From Methanosarcinales archaeon (lineage in GTDB: Archaea; Halobacteriota; Methanosarcinia; Methanosarcinales; Methanocomedenaceae), in NCBI GenBank assembly GCA_030666885.1, contig DAOUWY010000022.1, forward strand, positions 1-14,072: a DNA stretch of 14,072 nucleotides, in the 5' to 3' direction. The notes beneath the pieces were generated by a model. It was given only the letters and a program-made list of their open reading frames with translations. It did no database searches and had not been told where the DNA came from. Positions 1-6,089 of this stretch are shown in pieces. Within the stretch, counting starts at the first letter, position 1. The number at the start of each line of letters is the position of its first letter. Position numbers and translations under genes: made by a program.

Positions 1-177
1 CTGCAACTTCTCAAGGCAATCTTCACACATCTCGTTCTTATTAATGGGATTGCAGCCGAACACGCACCCCTCCACCACCTCCATCTCAGGCAGAAGACCT
101 GCAAGCGCCCGCACAGCAGTGGACTTGGCAGTGCCTTTCTCACCCCTGATCAGGACACTGCCATTGACAGGATAGGG
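1..177 (-). pseudogene. Fragment of magnesium chelatase / cobaltochelatase AAA ATPase subunit (BchI/ChlI-like)
   Basis: Read on the minus strand, this open frame begins with PYPVNGSVLIRGEKGTAKST and continues through LLPEMEVVEGCVFGCNP to MCEDCLEKLQ, where the window ends. GEKGTAKST is a Walker A loop, and the VLIRGEKGTAKST-AVRAL-LLPE-VVEGC-FGC-MCEDC series is characteristic of the ATPase subunit of magnesium chelatase-type enzymes, which many archaea use with CobN-type subunits in cobalt insertion for cobalamin synthesis. A TAA stop (178-180) lies immediately upstream in frame and no start codon is available, so the usual 30 or so residues before the Walker loop are missing. The 5' end of the gene has apparently been cut off, and the 3' part may continue beyond base 1. 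Alternatives are a real but frameshifted gene or an assembly or sequencing error at the break near 163-177. The family call is firm; pseudogene status is likely. Confidence 0.75.
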
Positions 178-338
178 TTATCTTCCAAAGTCAGGTCATA
201 CGTGTGGTATTTGTCATACAAGATAAGGATAAAAAGCGGATTATAGATTTCTTAGAGCGATTTTCTGCCGAGTATTGTGTCTGTGTAGTTGAGCTGTCTG
301 AAGAAGACTGTGAAATTATGGGGCTGCAAATTAAGTAG
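168..338 (+). pseudogene. 3' tail of an unrecognised gene, start missing
   Basis: A 56-codon plus-strand frame follows a TGA at 165-167 and ends at TAG 336-338. It has no plausible ATG near its beginning. The peptide has the look of real coding sequence: a beta-strand-like segment (VIRVVFVIQ), a charged helix (DKDKKRIIDFLERF), another strand (CVCVVELS) and the end EEDCEIMGLQIK. I do not recognise the family. It begins within a few bases of where the minus-strand chelatase fragment stops making sense, so the two pieces seem to have been joined by a rearrangement. It could also be a chance open frame. Confidence 0.35.
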
Positions 339-357
339 TTTTGTCCCGAGCCCCCAT
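318..357 (+). terminator. Possible stem-loop at the end of the gene tail
   Basis: ATGGGGCT (318-325) can pair with AGCCCC-C-AT (349-357) with one bulged C, and CAAA (327-330) can pair with TTTG (340-343) inside it. It overlaps the stop codon of the gene tail and lies just before the promoter of module 1. There is no long T run after it, so it could equally be fortuitous. Confidence 0.25.
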
Positions 358-364
358 CAAAATA

Positions 365-423
365 CAAAATGTTTATAACATATTAGATAGTACGTTCATG
401 CAGATTAGTATGAAGATGTGTGA
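365..423 (+). promoter_or_regulatory. Archaeal promoter of module 1 (copy 1 of twin promoter)
   Basis: An A-rich stretch (CAAAAT) precedes a TATA-like box GTTTATAACATAT (371-383). Exactly 33 bases after the start of that box comes ATTAGTATGAAGATGTGTGA (404-423). The second copy at 7342 has GTTTATTATATAT with the same 33-base spacing to a block that matches at 19 of 20 positions. Archaeal transcription normally starts about 25 bases downstream of the TATA centre, which puts the start close to 402-405, at the edge of the conserved block. The mRNA would therefore carry a leader of about 135 bases before the ATG at 538. Confidence 0.65.
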
Positions 424-458
424 TATAAAACAGTCGTGGTAACAACTGAAAATAGATA

Positions 459-511
459 TTAGCTACTTCTGCCACTGACCTTCGATCGGCATCAGGTGCT
501 GAAGTAGCTAA
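459..511 (+). promoter_or_regulatory. Structured leader hairpin, copy 1
   Basis: TTAGCTACTTC (459-469) and GAAGTAGCTAA (501-511) form a perfect 11-base-pair stem. An inner stem is possible between 473-478 and 492-498 with one bulged G. The apical segment CTGACCTTCGATCGGCATC (475-493) is identical, base for base, in the second leader at 7464-7482. After the hairpin, AACATATCACGAGGTAAGC (516-534), which contains the GAGGT ribosome binding site (526-530), is also identical in both copies. The element is probably a cis-acting RNA controlling translation of the first gene; a DNA operator is the alternative, since the segment contains the palindrome CGATCG. I do not recognise it as a known riboswitch class. 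Confidence 0.6.
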
Positions 512-537
512 ATTTAACATATCACGAGGTAAGCAAT

Positions 538-795
538 ATGCATTATTACATAGTAAAGCATATCATTAATAGTTTTGCCTGTCTCTTGACAGCAACTTTG
601 ATACAAACATCCCGCACTATGTTGCTTAGTGCAAAGATTAGAGGCACTTCGGGACCTTTTGAAGTCGGTTCGACCGTGCTTCTGGATGGATTCGATTTTC
701 CTGAATTAATCTACTGCATTGTTGATCTCTATAGAGTAACTGAACATTTCCTTTGCGGTAAATAGACGAGCAATGATGTAATACATCTATAAAAT
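538..795 (+). pseudogene. Decayed copy of the small S-layer-domain protein
   Basis: The ATG at 538 is preceded by GAGGT at 526-530. The open frame (75 codons, stop at 763-765) is clearly paralogous to the intact gene at 7521: both share a signal peptide region (ACLLTATL versus ACLLAATL), then IRGT and LLDGF-FPELIY. After codon 60 the frame is lost by small insertions and deletions, but nucleotide similarity to the paralogue continues to about 795 (for example GAACATTTCCTTTGCGG here against GAATATCTCTTTTGCAA there). Three codons are also missing at the signal cleavage region (SAKIRGT versus SAKTVKIRGT). The gene therefore looks broken, leaving the leader and a short exported peptide in front of the binding protein. 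Translation of the short peptide cannot be excluded. Confidence 0.65.
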
Positions 796-857
796 CTAGC
801 TGTGAGTGATTACGTGTATTTCTTGGTGGAGCGATTATAAAATAAATAGGTGATAAA

Positions 858-2444
858 TTGATAAAAATAAATATTAATAGTATAGGAATCTGGATAGCAT
901 TAGTAACAATTGTGGGTCTTGTAGCATTTTCCGGATGTACAGACAAAGGAGAAAGCGATATTGAGAAAATTGGGGTTGAACAAAAATTAGTTATTGCTGA
1001 AGTATGGGGGATTTCCAGTGTTGATCCTGCAATAGCCGGCGGGACACTAAACAATTTTTTGGTTCTCGAGACTTTAACCTTTATGGAACCCAATTTTAAT
1101 CTCGTTCCCGGGCTGGCTGAGTCATGGGAGTTAATTGATGATACAACATGGCGTATCCATTTAAAAGATAACATAAAATTTCATGATAATACCGAATTAA
1201 CCGCAGATGATGTAAAATTTTCATTTGATAGGAATATGGAGAAAAATCCAACTATCAGAGGAGAATTGGGGATCAAAAGCATTGAGAAGATTGATGATTA
1301 TACACTTGACATAATCACTAACAAACCAGATGCTGCAATTCCTGCTGCATTGTCGTATGCAAGAGCCGTTATTTACAGTATAAATTCTGTTGAAAAAGAT
1401 GGAATTATTATCAAACCCATTGGAACAGGTCCATTTAAGTTTGAAAAATACGACAAAGCATCAGACATTCTTGAACTCGGCAAAAACGAGAATTACTGGA
1501 ACGGCGCCCCGAAACTGGATACTGTACTTATACAGGGTGGCGTAGGCGAGGCATCGACAAGAGAACTGGCAATTGAAAAAGGAGAAGTTGATTTTACAAC
1601 TGAACCACCACTGGGTTCGACAGAGAGACTAAAAACCAATCTGGAGTTTAACGTTATAGTACATCCCTTGTGTCAGGGATACAAGCTGAATTTTGGCAAT
1701 CTGTCAAAGGCTCCCTACGATGACATTAAAGTGAGAAAAGCAATCGCGTATGCGGTTGATAAGGAAAGTATAGTAGAGCACATTTTATATGAAAGGGGTG
1801 AAATCTCCAATGGAATGGGGTTTGTACCCGGCATAGAATGGAGGAATAACGATCTTGTGGGCTATCCTTATGATCCTCAAAAATCAAAAGAGCTATTAAA
1901 AGAAGCTGGATGGGAGGATACCGATAACGACGGTATACTGGATAAGGATGGGAAAGCTTTCAAAGTAACTCTCTATACATGGCCGCAACGTCCTGCCTTA
2001 CCACCACTTGCAGAAACCGTCCAATCACAGTTCAAAGAGATTGGAATTGATGCTGAAGTCAGGATCATGGACTGGAGTGCCATAAAAGAACGTTTGAATG
2101 ACTGGGGCGCTATACGGGTGTCAGGAGGTTCCACAAGTATGCGGATTCCAGATCCAAGTTACTATCTGGAGAGGAGTTTCCACTCAAAAGGCGCCAGTAA
2201 TTCATATGGATACAAGAATGAAGAAGTAGACCGGCTTCTTGAAGAAGGAAGATCAACTTTCGATGAGCAAAAGCGCTATGATATATATTATGAAGTACAG
2301 GAAATAGTGGTTGATGATGTCGCTGATGTGTATATAGCCTATCACAATCTGGCAGTAGTCACAAAAAGTAGTGTCAATGGTTATATTCCAAATCCTTCGG
2401 CACACGACTACAGGATCAACCCCGGTATATACATAGAAGAATAG
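858..2444 (+). CDS. Substrate-binding lipoprotein of a nickel/peptide-type ABC transporter (SBP_bac_5 family)
   Basis: An extracytoplasmic binding protein (NikA/DppA/OppA family, 528 residues, normal family length) that delivers a ligand to the permeases encoded next. Residues 1-27 form a lipoprotein signal: a lysine near the start, a hydrophobic core, and the lipobox AFSGC with Cys27 as lipid anchor. Family marks follow: LVPGLAESWE (82-91), IHLKDNIKFHDNTELTADDVKF in part (about 100-121), GTGPFKFEKY (189-198), NENYWNGAPKL (210-220) and DDIKVRKAIAYAVDKE (288-303). DTDNDGILDKDG (354-365) resembles a calcium-binding DxDxDG loop. The start is TTG at 858, chosen because AGGTGAT (848-854), a full match to the archaeal 16S 3' end, lies directly before it and no ATG follows before the signal peptide. 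It lacks the EHH and VHH pairs of the binding protein at 10798, so its ligand may differ. The exact substrate cannot be read from sequence. Confidence 0.9.
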   Translation: MIKININSIGIWIALVTIVGLVAFSGCTDKGESDIEKIGVEQKLVIAEVWGISSVDPAIAGGTLNNFLVLETLTFMEPNFNLVPGLAESWELIDDTTWRIHLKDNIKFHDNTELTADDVKFSFDRNMEKNPTIRGELGIKSIEKIDDYTLDIITNKPDAAIPAALSYARAVIYSINSVEKDGIIIKPIGTGPFKFEKYDKASDILELGKNENYWNGAPKLDTVLIQGGVGEASTRELAIEKGEVDFTTEPPLGSTERLKTNLEFNVIVHPLCQGYKLNFGNLSKAPYDDIKVRKAIAYAVDKESIVEHILYERGEISNGMGFVPGIEWRNNDLVGYPYDPQKSKELLKEAGWEDTDNDGILDKDGKAFKVTLYTWPQRPALPPLAETVQSQFKEIGIDAEVRIMDWSAIKERLNDWGAIRVSGGSTSMRIPDPSYYLERSFHSKGASNSYGYKNEEVDRLLEEGRSTFDEQKRYDIYYEVQEIVVDDVADVYIAYHNLAVVTKSSVNGYIPNPSAHDYRINPGIYIEE

Positions 2445-2453
2445 TTCTCCTTC

Positions 2454-2490
2454 GGTGCTGGTATGTTTTCATAACCAGCACCTTATTTTT
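2454..2490 (+). terminator. Stem-loop between binding protein and permease genes
   Basis: GGTGCTGGT (2454-2462) and ACCAGCACC (2474-2482) form a perfect 9-base-pair stem; ATG/CAT can extend it around a TTTT loop with one bulged A. TTATTTTT follows. It sits 9 bases after the binding-protein stop, in the 86-base gap before the permease gene. In transport operons such a hairpin often protects or partly terminates the upstream mRNA, giving more binding protein than permease. That role is inferred here. Confidence 0.6.
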
Positions 2491-2530
2491 CATATATTAT
2501 TGTGCCTCACTTGATAGGAGCAAGTACACA

Positions 2531-3478
2531 ATGTTGAAATATATTTTAAAGCGATTAGGAATTGTTATATTGGTGGTGGTTGGAGCAACAGCATTAGTGT
2601 TCTTTATGCTGCATTATATTCCGGGTGAGACCCCTGATGTAATAGCAAGATATATTTTTATCGGCAATATTGAAATAGAGCCTTCAAATGAAGATGTGGC
2701 ATTGATCAGCCAATACTACGATCTGGATAAACCTTTGATCGTTCAGTATTTTTCATGGTTGAGTGAATCATTACAAGGCAATCTCGGTACGTCCTATAAA
2801 ACCAGTCAACCTGTACTGGATGAGATAGTGATAAGATTACCAGCGACTATAAAATTAGCTGTAGTAAGTATGCTGGTATCGCTCATAATAGGCATACCAT
2901 TGGGCATTGTTGCCGCAATAAAACAAAATTCAATAATAGATTATATATGTAGCACCGGTGCTGTTATTGGTGTTTCCATACCCAATTTCTGGCTTGCACT
3001 AATACTAATTATGGTATTTTCAATATATCTCGATCTGACGCCTGTTATGGGTTCTGGTAGTGTTGAACATTTAATACTGCCCTCGATAACCCTCGGAACC
3101 GGTATGGCTGCTGTCACTGCCCGCCTGACAAGATCAAGTATGCTGGAAGTGATAAGACAGGATTATGTCAGAACAGCAAGGGGAAAGGGTCTGTCTGAAA
3201 TAACCATTGTCGGTCGACATGCTATGAAAAATGCACTGATTCCGATAATTACAATTATAGGTTTGGAAATGGGGCATTTGCTTGGTGGTACTGTAATAGT
3301 AGAAACGATATTTGCATGGCCCGGAATAGGAAAATTGTTGATAGAAGCAATATCTCAAAGGGATATTCCTCTAATCCAGGGTTGTGTGATATTTATAACG
3401 ATTATGTATGTCTTTGTTAATTTGATTGTTGATCTATCATACTCAATTTTTGATCCAAGAATAAGATACGAGAGGTAA
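2531..3478 (+). CDS. ABC transporter permease, DppB/NikB type
   Basis: One of two membrane subunits of the importer fed by the lipoprotein at 858. At 315 residues it has the usual family length. It opens with the N-terminal signature MLKYILKRLG and a first membrane segment (about 9-30) ending in IPGETPD. NLGTSYKTSQPVLDEI (84-99) is the typical extracytoplasmic segment before the transmembrane core. The EAA loop that docks on the ATPase is at about 209-240 (DYVRTARGKGLSEITIVGRH followed by AMKNALIPI), and the protein ends in a DPRIR motif. AGGAG (2516-2520) lies 10 bases before the ATG. The next gene starts 3 bases after the stop, and the sequence ending this gene supplies its ribosome binding site. 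Base composition is strikingly A/T-rich, with many ATA codons. Confidence 0.92.
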   Translation: MLKYILKRLGIVILVVVGATALVFFMLHYIPGETPDVIARYIFIGNIEIEPSNEDVALISQYYDLDKPLIVQYFSWLSESLQGNLGTSYKTSQPVLDEIVIRLPATIKLAVVSMLVSLIIGIPLGIVAAIKQNSIIDYICSTGAVIGVSIPNFWLALILIMVFSIYLDLTPVMGSGSVEHLILPSITLGTGMAAVTARLTRSSMLEVIRQDYVRTARGKGLSEITIVGRHAMKNALIPIITIIGLEMGHLLGGTVIVETIFAWPGIGKLLIEAISQRDIPLIQGCVIFITIMYVFVNLIVDLSYSIFDPRIRYER

Positions 3479-3481
3479 AAG

Positions 3482-4333
3482 ATGATACGTTTATTGCGTG
3501 ATGTCCGGGAATTTGGAAAGAATAGAGCAGCAATGATGGGTTTGATAGTAATTTGCATGTTGATCATAATAGCTCTTTTAGCAGAGGTTATATCTCCTTA
3601 CGACCCGACCAAAATTATACTGGAAGACAAATTGCAAGCTCCATCCATTGAACATATTATGGGAACTGACCATTTAGGCAGGGATGTATTAAGTAGAATA
3701 ATCTATGGCAGTAGATTAACATTTCAATTGAGTATAATTGTAGTTACAATTACTGCAATTGTTGGAATAACAGTTGGTATTGTATCTGGTTATTACGGAG
3801 GAATAGTTGATGAGATATTGATGAGATTTGTAGATATACTGCTTGCTTTTCCAAGTATAATCCTGGCATTAGTAGTTATTGGTGCTCTTGGACCGGGGAT
3901 AAATAACACAATATTAGCTATATCCTTTGTAGGATGGCTCAGTTATGCAAGAGTTTCGCGGGGATCAACACTATCAATAAAAGAAAAAGAGTTTATAGAG
4001 AGTGCAAGAAGCATTGGAAGTGGTGATATCTATATTATCTATAAACATGTGTATCCAAATGTCCTGTATCCGAATATAGTACTTGCAACACTCCATATGG
4101 GTTCAGTGATTCTTACTGTCGCAGCATTGGGTTTTTTGGGATTAGGAGCACAGCCTCCAACACCGGAATGGGGCACTATGCTAAATGAAGGTAAGGAATT
4201 CCTAAGAATGTGTCCGTGGTTATCTATTTTTCCAGGTCTTATGATCATGATCACGGTATTGGCTTTTAATTTTATAGGAGATGGCCTGCGGGATGCACTT
4301 GACCCAAGGATGAAAGAGGTGGTAATAAAATGA
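3482..4333 (+). CDS. ABC transporter permease, DppC/NikC type
   Basis: The partner membrane subunit of the permease at 2531, 283 residues, as usual for the family. The first membrane segment is at about 18-37, followed by SPYDP and the family signature GTDHLGRDVLSRIIYGSR (61-78). The EAA loop is at about 168-198 (EKEFIESARSIGSGDIYIIY followed by KHVYPNVL). GFLGLGAQPPTPEWGTML and the C-terminal GDGLRDALDPR are textbook for DppC/NikC. AGAGGT just before the ATG is the ribosome binding site. Its TGA overlaps the ATG of the next gene, a methyltransferase, by four bases (ATGA). The position normally held by the two ATPase genes (DppD/F, NikD/E) is therefore occupied by methyltransferases, and the ATPases must come from elsewhere. 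Confidence 0.92.
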   Translation: MIRLLRDVREFGKNRAAMMGLIVICMLIIIALLAEVISPYDPTKIILEDKLQAPSIEHIMGTDHLGRDVLSRIIYGSRLTFQLSIIVVTITAIVGITVGIVSGYYGGIVDEILMRFVDILLAFPSIILALVVIGALGPGINNTILAISFVGWLSYARVSRGSTLSIKEKEFIESARSIGSGDIYIIYKHVYPNVLYPNIVLATLHMGSVILTVAALGFLGLGAQPPTPEWGTMLNEGKEFLRMCPWLSIFPGLMIMITVLAFNFIGDGLRDALDPRMKEVVIK

Positions 4334-5145
4334 CCGTATTAATTTCGAGTATAAACAAAGAAGAACTTGAATCTGATTGTATAAAGAAAGAAATAAGAAA
4401 ATACTGGGATCGCACAAAGGAACATGCTTTTTTCAAAGATGATGTGGAAGAAAAGGCATGGAGGATTTCTCTTCTCGATGAATTTGGTTCAAAAAAGCTA
4501 AAAATACTGGATGTAGGTACCGGTAACGGCTCTTTAGCTCTCGTGCTTGCAGGGATGGGGCATGATGTCGTAGGGATCGACATATCAGAGGGAATGCTAT
4601 CTGTAGCAAGGAAAAAAGCAGAGGAAAGAGGAGTCAATCCTGATCTGAGGATTGGTGATGCTGAATCGCTGGAATTTGAAGATGGGTGTTTCGATGCAGT
4701 TGTCAGCCGGATTGTCCTCTGGACGCTTCCCAATCCGCAAAAGGCAATTAACGAGTGGAAACGGGTGTTAAGGCCAGGCGGAAAGGTATATACTTTTGAA
4801 ATCGAATCATGGGGTCGAAATGAGGGGACAGGTAGGTGGATCAAGAAGAATCTGGGATTGTCCTTGATTACGATAATTGAGCGTAAGAATGCATGGAAGA
4901 CAGAACATTACAGTAAATATGTGAACGAAAATCTTCCGATATGCTATGAGAAATCATCATCAAGTGCTATCAACAAGGTCGAACTCTTTAGAAAAGACGG
5001 ATTTAAGGATGTGTCGGTCTTTAAGATGGAGGAAGTAAGCGATATATCTGTGAAAAACAGGAGGGAAGTTCCGTTAAGGTACAAGCTTACAAGGGGTAAC
5101 TCCGGTGCTAATATATGGTACTACATCAGGGGATGTAAAACATAG
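4330..5145 (+). CDS. Class I SAM-dependent methyltransferase, translationally coupled to the permease gene
   Basis: A cytoplasmic small-molecule methyltransferase (Methyltransf_11/25 type), 271 residues. Motif I DVGTGNG (61-67) binds S-adenosylmethionine; the acidic residue of motif II is Asp84 in GIDIS; GDAESLEF (109-116) and RPGGKVYTF (148-156) follow. It shares with the proteins at 5157 and 10039 the stretch LWTLPxPxxAIxEWxRVLxxGG (130-151) and an IxERKNxW segment near 180-190, which mark a distinct subfamily. Unlike those two it lacks the SPGH element; the corresponding place reads EHAFFKDDVEEKAW. The ATGA overlap with the permease gene makes it part of the transporter operon, so its substrate is plausibly what the transporter brings in. 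No specific reaction can be assigned. Confidence 0.88.
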   Translation: MTVLISSINKEELESDCIKKEIRKYWDRTKEHAFFKDDVEEKAWRISLLDEFGSKKLKILDVGTGNGSLALVLAGMGHDVVGIDISEGMLSVARKKAEERGVNPDLRIGDAESLEFEDGCFDAVVSRIVLWTLPNPQKAINEWKRVLRPGGKVYTFEIESWGRNEGTGRWIKKNLGLSLITIIERKNAWKTEHYSKYVNENLPICYEKSSSSAINKVELFRKDGFKDVSVFKMEEVSDISVKNRREVPLRYKLTRGNSGANIWYYIRGCKT

Positions 5146-5156
5146 CGAGCGATATT

Positions 5157-5918
5157 ATGAATGATGCAAAAAGTGAGATAAAGGAATACTGGAATGAGAG
5201 ATCATCAACCTTTGACCTTTCTCCCGGACATGTCATAGCGAACAGGAAGGAGGAGAATGCATGGAAATCTCTTTTGCAGGATCAAATCGGAGGTAATAAT
5301 AAAAAAATTCTCGACATAGGTACTGGTACTGGTTTTCTCTCACTCATGCTTGCTGAGATGGGATATGAAGTTGTTGGTCTTGATATCTCAGAAGAGATGA
5401 TAGAAAAAGCAAAAAAGAAAGCTATTGATCGAGGAGTTAAAGTCGAGTTCAAACTGGGAGATGCTGAGAATCTCCCTTTTGAAGCAGGATCCTTTGATGC
5501 ACTTGTAAATAGAGCGGTCCTCTGGACACTTCCAGATCCAAAGAACGCAATTGCTGAGTGGAAACGTGTCTTGAAATCTGGCGGAAAACTCTGCTTTTTC
5601 CTGCATGAACCACATCCTGATGGAGTAGCTGATCGGGTAAGGAGACATTTTGGAAATCTATTCATTCTTATTGCAGAAAGAAGAAATCCATGGAATTCAC
5701 TCTATGATGGAAAAAAATTGGGAGTAGAGCTTCCTTTCAGGGGTGGTGTGGAGCCGTGTGTGATAACGAATCTATTAGAAGAAAGTGGACTTAAAAATGT
5801 CTTTGCTGAGCCGATGGTAGAAATTGGTAGATTAAAAAGAGAGGGGCTGCCACTGTGCCATAAAATAATAACCAGTAAGCACGTTCAGTACTGCTATACT
5901 GCTGTAAATCCAAAATAA
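5157..5918 (+). CDS. Class I SAM-dependent methyltransferase, second paralogue
   Basis: 253 residues, starting 11 bases after the preceding methyltransferase stop and presumably co-transcribed; the ribosome binding site is weak. The N-terminus carries EYWNERSSTFDLSPGHVI (10-27); the SPGH element is shared with the protein at 10039. SAM-binding motif I is DIGTGTG (53-59), motif II ends at Asp76 (GLDIS), and GDAENLPF (101-108) and VLWTLPDPKNAIAEWKRVL (121-139) follow. The C-terminal half (IAERRNPWNS, then a stretch ending ELPFRGGVEP) is probably the substrate cap and is conserved among the paralogues but not with generic family members. Two adjacent paralogues suggest two successive methylations or two related substrates. 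The target is unknown. Confidence 0.88.
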   Translation: MNDAKSEIKEYWNERSSTFDLSPGHVIANRKEENAWKSLLQDQIGGNNKKILDIGTGTGFLSLMLAEMGYEVVGLDISEEMIEKAKKKAIDRGVKVEFKLGDAENLPFEAGSFDALVNRAVLWTLPDPKNAIAEWKRVLKSGGKLCFFLHEPHPDGVADRVRRHFGNLFILIAERRNPWNSLYDGKKLGVELPFRGGVEPCVITNLLEESGLKNVFAEPMVEIGRLKREGLPLCHKIITSKHVQYCYTAVNPK

Positions 5919-6089
5919 GATATAACAATAAGTTATTCAGAGAGTCGTTAGAACTATCACGGCAAACATATCAGTCACTGGCTGGTGAGTGGTCGCAGCA
6001 GGGATACACGCTGATCTGATGACCAGAAAGGGTACGTATGCACATAATCAGGATGTAGCATTAAGTGAGTATATAAATCACCATTGGGT

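Noticed and set aside
481..487. TTCGATC in the leader hairpin resembles a tRNA T-loop
   Set aside because: No acceptor, D or anticodon arm can be formed around either copy, so it is not a tRNA or tRNA relic.
459..511. Leader hairpin pair as terminal inverted repeats of a mobile element spanning 459-7493
   Set aside because: The two copies are in direct orientation, each is followed by a paralogous gene, and no transposase or target duplication is seen; duplication of a module start explains them better.
727..736. Perfect 10-base palindrome CTCTATAGAG
   Set aside because: It lies in decayed coding sequence with no second copy at the matching place near 7700; best explained by chance.
836..847. 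TATA-like TTATAAAATAAA just before the binding protein at 858
   Set aside because: Too close to the start codon to yield a transcript containing it; the ribosome binding site AGGTGAT overlaps the region where transcription would have to begin.
638..1174. Long minus-strand open frame opposite the first binding protein
   Set aside because: It runs antisense to well-supported coding sequence, has no ribosome binding site and no family resemblance; the same holds for the other antisense frames in the window.
5909..6019. Open frame after the second methyltransferase ending in a peptide ESLELSRQTYQSLAGEWS-type sequence
   Set aside because: Fewer than 40 codons, no start codon or ribosome binding site, no recognised family and a different frame from the methyltransferase. 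It could be a relic but chance is as likely.
6068..6080. TATA-like AGTATATAAATC before the MFS gene
   Set aside because: Its centre lies only about 16 bases before the start codon, so transcription would begin inside the coding region; spacing does not fit an archaeal promoter for this gene.
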